64,000 nucleotides of DNA from Pseudomonas sp. Fl4BN1. GTDB lineage: Bacteria > Pseudomonadota > Gammaproteobacteria > Pseudomonadales > Pseudomonadaceae. Position numbers and translations under genes: made by a program. Below, piece after piece: positions 1 to 12,100 of this stretch; the first letter of the stretch is position 1, and each line of letters opens with the position of its first letter. Under the pieces are notes generated by a model. It was not told the origin of the DNA, did no database searches, and worked only from the letters and a program-made list of their open reading frames with translations. Where the stretch lies: the NCBI RefSeq assembly GCF_009908285.1, contig NZ_JAAARM010000001.1:1-64000 (forward strand), read 5' to 3'.

Positions 1-140
1 TCTCCAGCGACTCCATCGAATTGTTTGCCCGCGGCAAGAACCTGGCTGCCAGCGTGACCTTTGCCCATTCCCTCGAGCGGCCAGAGGCCCTGAGTGAACG
101 CGAAGCACCGATCTACTTCCGTTTGGATCTCCTTCTCTGA
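1..140 (+). CDS. TpsB/CdiB-type outer-membrane transporter, C-terminal fragment
   Basis: Reading from base 3, an open frame of 45 codons runs from the left edge to a TGA at 138-140 and ends in PIYFRLDLLL. Alternating polar and hydrophobic residues and an aromatic/leucine-rich terminus fit the last strands of a FhaC/ShlB-type beta barrel. It lies 28 bases ahead of a complete TpsA exoprotein in the same direction, which is the usual two-partner secretion gene order. The family exports and anchors the partner protein across the outer membrane. Only the last strands are visible, so the assignment rests mainly on context. Confidence 0.7.
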   Translation, partial: SSDSIELFARGKNLAASVTFAHSLERPEALSEREAPIYFRLDLLL

Positions 141-168
141 TTTCGTAGTTTTTATTGAGGCTTTCGAC

Positions 169-3100
169 ATGGACGTTCGACAACTCGCCTTCCTGGCCCA
201 CCAGCCCTCCGCCACTCTGCAAGCGCGAGACTCGTTCTGGGGCCTGTCAAAACGCGGCTTGGCGTTCATCCTCGCCAACGTGATGTTCTGGCAGCCCGTG
301 GTGGCCATGGCCGACGGCATCGTGGTCAACGGTGGCGGCACCACCCTCGGCCAGGCCGGTAATGGCGTGCCCATCGTCAACATTGCCACGCCTAACGGCA
401 GTGGCCTGTCGCATAACCAATTCAGCGACTACAACGTTGGCCAGCAGGGCGTCATTCTCAACAACGCCACCAACCGTACCCAGCAAACCCAGCTTGGCGG
501 GATCATCCTCGGCAACCCCAACCTGGGCGGTCGGGCGGCCAACATAATCCTCAACGAGGTCAACGGCGGCAGCCCCAGCCAGCTCAAGGGCTACACCGAA
601 GTGGCCGGGCAGTCAGCCCATGTGATCGTTGCCAACCCTTATGGCGTGACCTGCAATGGCTGCGGCTTTATCAACACCCCGAAGGCCACCCTGACCACCG
701 GCAAGCCGGTGATCGAGAACGGCCAGCTCCAGCGTTATCAGGTGGACCAGGGCAGCGTCGCCATCGAAGGCGCGGGGCTGAACGCGAACAATATCGACCA
801 GTTCGAAATCATCACCCGCAGCGCCAGGATCAATGCCGAGATTCAGGCCAAGCACCTGGCGGTGATCGCCGGGGCCAACGACGTTGACGCCAAAACCCTC
901 AAGGCTACGGCGCGGACAGCAAACCCTGCGGATGCACCGCAACTGGCCATCGACAGCAGCGCCCTGGGCGGCATGTACGCTGGGGCTATCAAGTTGGTGG
1001 GCACCGAAGCTGGGGTCGGGGTGAAACTCGACGGCAAGATGATCGCCAGCGGTGGCGATATCCAACTCGACGCCAATGGCCAGTTGCGCATGGCCGAGGC
1101 GAGCGCCGAGAAAGGTGCGGTGGCGATCAAGGCCCAAAGCCTCGACGCCCAGGGCGCGGTGTACGCGGGGACCGATCTCAAGGTGCAGACCCAGGGCGAC
1201 CTGAACAACCACAGCACCTTGGCAGCGGCCAACAGCGTCAACCTCAGCAGCAGCGGGCAACTGAACAACCACGGGATCATCGAAGCCGGGGTCAACTTCG
1301 ACAACAGCCGCAACCCGAATGGCGATGTCACGCTGAGCGCGCAGACCCTCAACAACAGCGGCAAGAGCGTGGTGGCCAGTCGTGATCTGACGGTTACGGC
1401 CAAGCAGACCCTGAACAACCAGGGCGGCACCCTGAGCGGGCAACGCCAGGTGACGGTCAGCGCCGGGACCCTGGATAACCAGAACAAGGGCCGGGTGCTG
1501 AGCAGCGGTAGCACCGATCTCACGGCCAGCCAACTGATCAATGCTCAGGGTGGGCTGATCAACAGCAGCGCCAATCTCACAGCCCAGGTGGGCCAGTTGA
1601 ACAACCAGGGTGGCGAGCTTTCCAGTCTCGGCAACCTGACCCTGCAAGTGACCACCCTGGACAACGTGGCCGGTCTGGCATCCGCTGGCAAGCACCTGAG
1701 CCTGACTGCCGCCGGCGCGATCAATAACCGTGGTGGCCAGCTCATCAGTTTGCAAACCCTGGACCTCAAGGCTGGGCAGGTAGACAACAGCAACGCTGGC
1801 CGCATCGCCAGCAACCAGGCACTGACGGCCAACGTCACCGGCCTGGACCAGCGCAACGGCGGGCGCCTGACCAGTGTTACCGAGTTGGCTTTGGACCTGA
1901 ACCAGGGCCACCTGAACAACCAGGGCGGCTTGATCAACGGGCCTCAACTGACGCTGAAAAACCTCGATAGCGTGGACAACCAGCGGGGCGAAATTTCCAG
2001 CGTCCAGGCTTTCACCTTGATGGCTCGAAGCCTGGAAAACAGCCACGGCAAACTGCTCGGCAACCAGGCACTGACCCTGCGCCTGGATCAGGCGCTGAGC
2101 AATATCGGCGGCCTGATTTCCGCCAGAGGCCTGGATCTCGGCGCGGCAACCCTGGATAACCGCGACGGCATCGTTACTAGCCGAGGTGACTTGGCCTTGA
2201 GCCTGAGCGGCTCGGCGAACAACCATGGCGGCGAACTTTCCAGCTTCGGCGCCACCACGCTCAAGGGCGTGAGCCTGGATAACCGCGACGGTCAGGTCAG
2301 TGGTGACCAGGCGTTGCACATCGAGCTGAGCGCAGCACTGAACAACCAGAATGGTGTGCTGGGCTCCGGCAATAATCTGCACCTCAAGGCCGCCAGTCTG
2401 GACAACAGTCACCAAGGCAGCCTGGTCAGCGATGACCGACTGACAGCCCGCATCGACGGGCTGCTGGATAACCAGCAGCAGGGCGAAATCAGTGCCAAGG
2501 GGGTGATCGATCTGCAAGCCGGTAGCGTGGACAACCGCAACGGCAGCCTGACCGGCAAGGACCTGTTGACCCTGCGCGCCGACTCCCTGGACAACCGCGC
2601 CGGCAAAGTGCGCGCGGACCAGGCGCTGCAACTCGAGGTCGGTCGGCTCGACAACCGTCAACAGGGCCTGCTCAGCAGCCTGGCGGCGCTCAACTTCAAT
2701 GGCTCGCACCTGGACAATCGTGGCGGCTTGCTGAGCGCCGCAGGCCCCGTGCGCCTGGACGCCGCCAGCCTGGACAACAGTGGCGGGCGCATCTCCAGCA
2801 AGAGCGGCTTGATTGCCCAGGTGAGCCAACTGACCAACCAGCGCGGCGAGCTGGTGGCTCAAGGTGACCTGAACCTGGGCGGTGCCCAGTTGGATAACCG
2901 TGATGGCGGCCTGGTAGGCAGCACAAAAGCGCTGACACTCGAGGTGGCCGACGTCGACAACCGCGGTGGGGAAATCTCCAGTGCCGAAGGACTGACCCTT
3001 CAGGGCACACGCCTGGACAACAGCGACAACGGCAAGATGCTTGCCGGTACCGACCTGGGCCTGAAGGTGGCGCAGGTCATCAACCAGAATCAAGGCCTGC

Positions 3101-6100
3101 TGTTTGGCAAAGGCAGGGTTGCACTCACTGGCCAAAGCCTGGACAACCGCCAGGGCCGCCTGGTGGCCCAACAGGGGCTGGATATTCGCCTGGACAATGC
3201 CCTGAGCAACCTGCAGGGGCTGATCAGCAGCGAAGGCCTGTTGGTGGCCCAAGTCGGCAGCCTGGACAACCGCGGCGGTAAACTCTCCAGCGCCGCTGCC
3301 TTGACCCTGACCAGCGCTGGCGCGTTGCTCAACCGCAATGCTTCTATCACCACCGACGGTGAACTCAGTATCACCAGCCACAGCCTGGACAACAGCCAGG
3401 GTGGCTTGCTCAGCAGCAAGGGGGCGGCCCGGGTCAGCACCGGGGCTTTCGACAACACCCAGAGTGCGCGGCTGATCAGCGGCGATAGCCTCGATCTCAA
3501 AGCGGCCCAGGTCAACAATGGCCAGGGCAGCCGGATCGCCAGTGAAAAGGCCCTGACCGCCAGCGTCGACGGCCTCGACCAACAAGGTGGCGAACTGTTC
3601 AGCAAGAGCGCCCTGACCCTGGATCTGAACCAGGGGCAGCTGACGAACCATAACGGCCTGATCAATGTGCCGCTGCTGGTGCTGAAAAACCTGGCCGAGG
3701 TCAACAACCAGGGCGGTGAAATATCCAGTGCCCAGGCTTTCACCCTGGCCGCTCGCAACCTGGACAACCGCAGCGGCAAGCTGATCAGTCAGCAGGGCCT
3801 GACTCTGCGTATCGATCAGGCGCTGAACAACCTCAAGGGTCTGGTTTCGGCCAGGACTCTGGATCTGCACAGCAATCGCCTGGACAACAGTGAGGGGCTG
3901 ATCAGCAGCCTGGGTGCCCAGACCCTGCGTGTCGACGGCCAGTTGGCCAACCAGCAAGGCACAGTGATAGCTGATGAACAGCTGAGCCTGACGGTGGGCG
4001 CCTTGGACAACAGCCAAGGGCAGATTTCCGGCAAGACCGATGTCCAGGCCAAGGTGGCTGTCTTGGACAACCAGGGCGGACAGCTCATTGCTGCCCAGCG
4101 CCTGGAGCTGGTCGCCGACAGCCTTGATAACCGCCAGGGCGGCCTGGTCGGTGCCAGCCAGGGGCTGCAGCTCAACATTGCGGCGATCGATAACCGCGGC
4201 GGCGAACTGTCAAGCAAGAGCAATGTGAGCTTGGACGGCATGAGCCTGGATAACAGCGTCGGCGGCAAGGTATTGGCCGAAGGCCGCCTGGACGTTGGCG
4301 TGGCCCAGGTGATCAACCGTAGCAAAGGCCTGCTCTCGGGCAAGGCCGGCTTGACCCTCGTTGGCAACAGCCTGGACAACAACGGCGGAACGCTGTTGAC
4401 CCAGCAAGACCTCAAGGCTCAGTTGCAGGGTAACCTGGATAACCGCCAGGGCCTGCTCAGCGCCGAAGGCAAGCTCGGGCTCAAGGGCGCAGAGCTGGAC
4501 AACAGCGGCGGCAGTGTTTCCAGTGCCGGCGCCATGACCCTGGAGTACCGCGGCGCGCTGCTCAACCAGGGTGGGGAGGTCGTCACCGATGGCGCGCTGC
4601 TGCTCAACAGCGCCCGCCTGGATAACCGCAACCTGGGCAACATCAGCGCCAAGGCCGCCGCCAGTGTCCACACCGGGGCCTTGGACAACAGCCACCAAGG
4701 CCGACTGAGCAGTGGCGATAGCCTGAACCTCAGTAGCGCCCAATTGACCAACCAGGACGGCGGCCGGATCGCCAGCGATGGTGCCTTGACCGCCAGTGTC
4801 AGCGGCCTTGACCAGCAGGGCGGCCAACTGTTCAGCAACACCTCCCTGACCCTGGACCTCAACCAGGGGCAACTGAACAATCAACAGGGGCTGATCAACA
4901 CCCCGCTGCTGATGCTCAAGAACCTCAAGGGCGTGAACAACCAGGGCGGTGAAATCTCCTCGGCCCAAGCCTTCGCCATGGTCGCTGAAAGCCTCGACAA
5001 CAGCCGTGGCAAGGTCCTGAGCAACCAGGTCCTGACCCTGCGGATCGACCAGGCCTTGAGCAACCTCAAGGGCCTGATCGCGGCTTCGGCCCTCGACGTG
5101 CAGGCGACCAGCCTGGACAACACGGGCGGCACCCTGACCAGCCGCGCGGGCCTCGACTTGCAATTGACCGGAGCACTGAACAACAGCCAGCAAGGCCTGA
5201 TCAGTGCCGTCAACACACTGAACATCGGCAGCAGCGCCGTGGATAACCAGGGCGGCTCGCTGCAGGGCGGCGCCATCGCCGTGGATCTGGGGAGCGCCAC
5301 TGGCGACCTGAATAACAACGGTGGCTTGATCAGTACCGACGGCCCACTGACCATTGCTCACCTGCGTGACCTGAGTAACCGCGGCGGTGAAATCTCCAGC
5401 GGCCAGAGCCTGGACCTGGTGGCACGCGCCCTGGACAACAGCGCCGGCAAGCTGATCAGCAATCAGCAACTGCGCCTCAAGGCCCAGAGCCTGTTTAACC
5501 AGGGCGGCCTGGTCTCGGGCTGGCAAGGCCTGAGTACCAACCTGGGCAGCCTGGACAACCGCAACCTGGGTACGTTGTCCAGCCGCAGTGGTGGGGTCAA
5601 TGTGCAGGTCAGCGGTGACCTGCTCAACAGCGGTGCCGGTGCTCTGGTCAGCCAGCAGGCACTGACCGTGGCCGCTGCCAACCTGGATAACAGCAGCGGC
5701 GGCATCCTCTCCAGTGCTGCTGAACAGACCCTCAGCGTCAGCGGCCTGCTGAACAACGCCCAAGGTGGCCTGATCGACAGCGGCGCGGCCTTGACCCTGC
5801 AAGCTATGACCCTGGGCAACGCCGCTGGCACGATCAGCGCGCAACAGCTCCTGGAGCTTCGCGCCGCGAGCCTGGACAACCGCGGCGGCAGCCTGGTGGG
5901 CAATGCCGCGCTGACCCTGAACCTGCTGGGCGCCCTGAACAATAGCAACGGCAAGCTGGCCAGTGGTGGCCCACTGCGCATCGAACATGCCACCGTGATT
6001 GACAACCAGGGCGGGCAGATCGCCAGCCAGGGCCTGCTGAACCTGTTGGCCGGTACCCTGGACAACCGTCAGCGCGGTACCGTCGCGGCCAACGAGCAGC

Positions 6101-9100
6101 TCGACCTACAGCTCGACGGCGTCCTGCAAAACAGCGGCGACGGCCTGATCTACAGCCAGCGCGGCGACCTGCGAGTCCAGGCCGCCAGCCTCGTCAACGC
6201 TAACGGTACTTTGCAAAGTCAGGGCAACCTGAGCCTTACCACTGGCGATATCGACAACCAGAGCGGGCGTATCCTGGCCAAGAACGGCGACCTGAATATC
6301 GGCGCCGGCACCCTGGACAACCGTGGCGGCGTGCTCTCTAGCCTGCAAGGTGCGATGACCGCCGACCTTCGTGGCGTGCTGAAAAACGGCTATGACCTGA
6401 ACAACAACCGCCAGGGCGGCGTGACCCAGGCCCAGCGCTTGAACCTCAAGGCCCTGGCCGGCATCGACAATTACGGTGGACGGATTTCCGCGCAAAGCGG
6501 CGACGCGCTGATCACCAGCGGCGACTTCGACAACCGCAACGGCGGCCTCTATGCCAAGGGCCTGGTCAAGGTCAGCGGCGGCAACTTCGATAACAGCGGT
6601 GACAACGACGGACAGATCGCTGGTCAGCGCATCGACCTCGACCTGAGCGGCGCCCTGAACAACCGCCTGGGCATTATCGAAAGCGACAGCACACTGGCGA
6701 TCAAGGCTGCCAGCCTCGATAACCAGACTGGCCAACTGCGCGCCCTGGGCAGCAGCGGCAGCACCCGCTTCGAGATCGGCGGGCAGTTCGACAACCGCAA
6801 CGGCACCCTGGAAAGCGCCAACAGCGACCTGAGCCTGGGGGTTGGCAACTTCCTCAACGGTGGCGGCAACCTGCTGCATGTGGGCCGTGGCACCTTCGAC
6901 ATTTCCACCGCCAATGTCACTGGCGCCGGTGGCAGTATCGTCACTCGTGGCGGTCTGGCCTTGAATGCCGACAGCTGGAACAACAGCAACGTGATCCAGG
7001 CCGGGCGCCTGACGATCAACGTCAATAATTTCAGCCAGACCGCCAGCGGCCAACTGCTGGCGACCGACAGCCTTACCGGCAGCGGTGGCAACTGGAGCAA
7101 CGAGGGACTGATCGCCAGTGATGGCAGCCTGGGCCTGAGCCTGGGCGGTACCTACTCGGGCAATGGGCGTCTCAGCAGTCGCGGCACCTTGGCCCTCGGT
7201 GCGGCCCAGATCAACCTCAATGCCCCGTCCAGCATTGCCGGTGGCGGCGACACCCGCATCAACGTCGCCGGTCAGTTGAACAACGCCGGGCGCCTGACCT
7301 CTGGCGCCCAACTGAACCTGAGCGCTGGCGCTGTGAACAACCAGGGCACTCTCGGGGCGGCCCAGGGCCTGACCCTGACCACCGGCGCCCTGCTCAACGA
7401 CCACGGGCTGGTGTTCAGTGGCGGTGACATGGGCCTGCGGGTCGATAGCCTGACCAACAGCTATGCCGATGTGTACAGCCTCGGCAACCTGACAGTCGAC
7501 CGTGACGGCCAGGGCACTCTGGCCAGCCGTATCGTCAACAGCTCCGGTTCATTGCAGAGCGATGGCTCCATGAGCCTGGCGGCCAGCACCATTCAGAACG
7601 TGCGTGCGGTGCTGAAAACCGACAACCAGGGCATCTACACCGCGCGCATCGGCGAGATCGCCTGTATCAAGGGGGTCAACGCCGGAGACTGCAGCGGCAA
7701 GCGCAACCACGTCTGGGAAATCGTCCAGCGCGACAAGTTCGAGGTCACCGAAGCCAGTGCGGCGTCGAGCATCACCTCCGGTGCTCACCTGAATATCAAG
7801 GGTGGCGACCTGCTGAACCAGAGCAGCACCATCGCAGCGGCCGGCAATCTTGTAGCCACGGTCAACAACCTGACCAACAGCGGTGTGGAGACCGGTGAAA
7901 CCGAAACCACTCGGGTGTTCAGGACTCGGCGGACCAAGAATGCCGGCTCCTGGTCCAGCGCTGCCAGCGCCTTCACCAGCAAGTACTGGTTCCAGAGCGG
8001 CGGCTACACCCCCAACGACCTCGCTGGTTTGCAAGCGGCGATGAGCCGCTTTATCGGCACGACCGAAAAAGAGTATGCAAACCTCGGCTCGACGCGAAAG
8101 CTCTCCGGCGGTGACCAGAGCTACGCCGCAGTAATGCAGGCGGGCGGTGCGGTCAGCATCAACGCCCGCAATGGCATCGATAACAGCGTGGTGCGCCCGG
8201 GCTTCACTTACGTCGGCAGCGGTGCGCGCACCAATACCGATGCGGCGGGCACGGCCTTCGCCACCCGCGTCACCCTCAACCAGCAATTGCCGCCGAACCT
8301 GGCCCAGCAACAGGTCAACCCGCTGGCGCTGCCCGGCTTCAGCCTGCCCAGCGGGCAGAACGGCCTGTTTCGCCTCAGCGGCCAGGGCGCGAGCACGCCT
8401 GCGGCCAGTGGTCCACAGAGCTGGACCATGGGCGGCGCCACCCTGAGCACCGCGCAACGTCAACAAGGGCTGCCCGCGGTTCAGGCGCGAGACATCAACA
8501 TCGCTGACGCCGCCCAGATCGCGGCCCGCTCGGCGGACTTGAGCACCGCCAACCGCACGGCGGCGCAAGTCGGCACCGATGCCAGCGCGATCAATGCGAC
8601 CCTGCCCGGTGCCGGTGCTGTTTCGGGCCCGGCATTGCCCGGGCCTTCGGTGGTGAGTGACGGCATCAGCCAGACCGCGGCCCTCAACGCCCAGGCGCCG
8701 GCGCCGATCAGCATCGACCGGGTCACCGGCCTGCCGGACAGCAGCGTGCGCAGCAATCCGCACAAGTACCTGATCGAAACCAACCCGGTGCTCACCGACC
8801 TCAAGCAATTCATGAGCTCGGACTACCTGCTGTCCAACCTGGGCTACAACCCGGACGACAGCGCCAAGCGCCTGGGAGACGGTTTTTACGAGCAGAAGCT
8901 GATCCAGCAGGCGGTGCTGGCCCGCACCGGCCAGCGTTACCTGGACGGCCAGAACACCGACGAGAAGCTGTTCAAGCACCTGATGGACAACGCCATCAAG
9001 AGCAAGGATGCGCTCAACCTGGCGGTCGGCGTGACCCTGACCTCGGAGCAGGTCGCGGCCCTGACCCACGATATCGTCTGGCTGGAAAACGCCGAAGTGA

Positions 9101-12100
9101 ACGGCGAGCAGGTGCTGGTGCCGGTGCTCTACTTGGCTCACTCCGACAACCGCCTGGCGCCCAACGGCGCCTTGATCGCCGGTAACGACGTCAACCTGAT
9201 TGCCGGGCAAGACCTGAACAACGTCGGCACCCTGCGCGCCACCAACAACCTCTCGGCCCAGGCCGGGCAGAACCTGGTCAACAGCGGCCTGGTGGAAGCC
9301 GGCAACCGCCTCGACCTACTGGCCGGCAACAACCTGGTGAACAAGGCCGGTGGGATCATCGCCGGGCGTGACGTGACCCTCACCGCCACCCGTGGCGACG
9401 TGATCAACGAGCGCACCCTGACCAGCCACCAAAGCAGCAATGGCAGCTACGCCCAGCAGCGCGACTTCGTCGACAACGCCGCCCGGGTGGAAGCGGCCAA
9501 CAACCTGCTTATCAAGGCCGGGCGCGACGTGAACAACAACGGCGGCGTGCTCACAAGCGGTGCCGACACCAGCCTCAAGGCCGGGCGCGACGTCAACCTG
9601 ACCTCGGTGGAACAGGTGGTCAGCAATGACCGTGGCGTGCGCAACAACGACCTCAGCGTGACCCAGAGCGGCTCCAGCCTGCAGGCCGGCCGCGACCTGG
9701 CCATCAGCGCCGGACGCGACATCAATGTGATTGCCAGCCAGATCGAGGCCAAGCGCGATGTGGCGATGACCGCCACGGACAACCTCAACCTGTCCTCGGC
9801 GGCCAACGAGCAGCATTCGTATAGCAAGAGCAAGAAGGTCACCAGCCAGGAGGATCATGTTCAGCAGGTGGCCACCACTGTGGTCGCTGGCGGCAATGTG
9901 GCGCTCAAGGCCGGTGCGGATCTTGCGCTGACGGCCAGCCGTGTGACGGCGGGGGATGAGGCTTATCTCTATGCGGGCGGTGATGTGAACCTGAGCGCTG
10001 GGCAAAACAGCGACTACAGCTATTACCGCAAGACCAAGACCAGCAGCTCCGGGCTGTCCAGCAGCCAGAAAACGCGGATCGACAGCAGCAGCTCCACCAC
10101 CCAGCAGGGCTCCTCCGTCAGTGGTGATACGGTGGCCATCCGCGCCGGGCAGGATATTGGCGCGACCGCCAGCGATATTGTCTCCACCCACTCCACGAGC
10201 CTGGTCGCGGGGCGCAATATCGAGATCGACAGCGCGACCGAAACCAGCGAAGAAAGCCATTCGACATCGAAGAAAAAGTCCGGCCTGTTGAGCAGTGGCG
10301 GGATTGGTTTCACCCTGGGTTCCACCAGCGCCAAGAACACCTCTTCCAGCACCACCGAAAACGCCAGGGCCAGCACCATTGGCAGTGTGCTCGGCAACGT
10401 CGATATCCAGGCCGGCAAGGACCTGACCCTGAAAGGTTCCGACGTCATTGCGGGCAAGGACATCAGCCTCGTCGGGCAAAACGTCAGCATCCTCGCGGCG
10501 GAAAATCACAACAGGAGCGAGCAAACCTCCAAGACCAAGACCAGCGGCCTGACCCTGGCCCTATCCGGAACCGTCGGCAGTGCCGTCGATGCTGCGTACC
10601 AGACCACCAAGCAAGCCAAGGAGGAGGACGATAGCCGCCTCTCTGCCCTGCAAGGCATCAAGGCTGGCCTGACCGGTGTTCAGGCCTGGCAAGCGGCCCA
10701 ACAGGGCGGCGGGATGAACGGCGATAACATCGGCCAGTTCGTCGGTATCAGCATTTCTCTGGGCTCACAGAAGTCCAGTTCCAAGCAGACTCAGGAGCAG
10801 ACGGTTAATCAGGGCAGTAGCCTGACCAGCGGCAACAACCTCTCCATCGTGGCTGCCGGCAGTGGTACCGCTGGGGCGGATGGCGATATCCGCGTGCAAG
10901 GCAGCCAACTCAAGGCGGGCAATAACGTACTGCTCGCCGCTGAGCGTGACATCCACCTTGAAGCCGCGGCCAACCGGCAAAAGCTTGATGGCAAGAACAG
11001 TAGCGGCGGCGGCGCAATTGGCGTCAGCCTGGGCGTGGGCCCCAACGGCGCCGGCCTTAGCATCTTCGCCAATGGCAACAAGGGCGTCGGCAAGGAAAAG
11101 GGCACCGGTACCACCTGGACCGAGACCACCCTGGACGCCGGTAACCAAGCGAGCCTGATCAGTGGGCGGGACGCCGCGCTCAAGGGCGCGCAGGTCAATG
11201 CGGACAAGATCACGGCCAAAGTCGGGCGCGACCTCACGCTGCAAAGCCTGCAGGACACCGACGACTACAAGTCCAAGCAGAGCAATGTCAGCGGCGGTGC
11301 CAGCTTCACGTTCGGCACGATGACGGGTAGCGCTTCGGTCAGCGTCAGCCAGAGCAAGATCGACTCCAAATACCAAAGCGTGCAAGAGCAAACCGGGTTG
11401 TTCGCCGGCAAGGGCGGCTATCAGGTTGAAGTGGGCAAGCACACCCAGCTTGATGGCAGCGTCATCGCCAGCACCGCAGAAGCCGACAAAAACCGCCTGA
11501 GCACCGGTACCCTGGGCTGGAGCGATCTCAAGAACGAGGCCGAATACAAAAGCCAGATGCAGAGCGCCAGCGTCAGCAGTGGCAACGGCGGTGCCGATGG
11601 CTTCACCAGCAACATGCCCAGCGGCATGTTGATCGCCTACAACCACGGCGGCAGCGCCAGCGGCACCACCTCATCGGCAATCTCCAACGGCACCCTGGAG
11701 ATTCGTGACCCAGGCCAGCAGAAGCAGGACGTCGCCACCCTGAGCCGCGACGTCGAACACGCCAACGGCAGCATCAGCCCGATCTTCGACAAGGAGAAGG
11801 AGCAGAAGCGCCTGCGGGAGGTGCAGCTTATCGGCGAGATTGGCACCCAGGTGACGGACATTGTTCGGACCGACGGGCAGTTGAAGGCCGATAAAGCAGC
11901 CAGCGATGAACTTGAAAAGAAAGGTATCTATCGACCAGGAAACAATGCCAGCAAAGAGGATGTTGATAACTACCAGAAGCAGCTGATTGCCACTGACGCG
12001 TACCAACAGGTCATGGGCAAGTACGGTACGGGTGGTGACTATCAGCGTGCCGCTCAAGCGGTGACTGCTGCCTTGCAAGGCTTGGCGGGGGGTGACATTG

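Noticed and set aside
613..4017. A 1134-residue minus-strand frame inside the TpsA gene, with several smaller ones
   Set aside because: It mirrors the GC-rich LDN repeats of the sense gene; the translation is repetitive VVQ/LVV text without any domain or ribosome site.
1150..6700. CRISPR-like regular repeats
   Set aside because: The repeats are in frame, degenerate and encode a beta-helix; there are no identical direct repeats with unique spacers and no cas genes.
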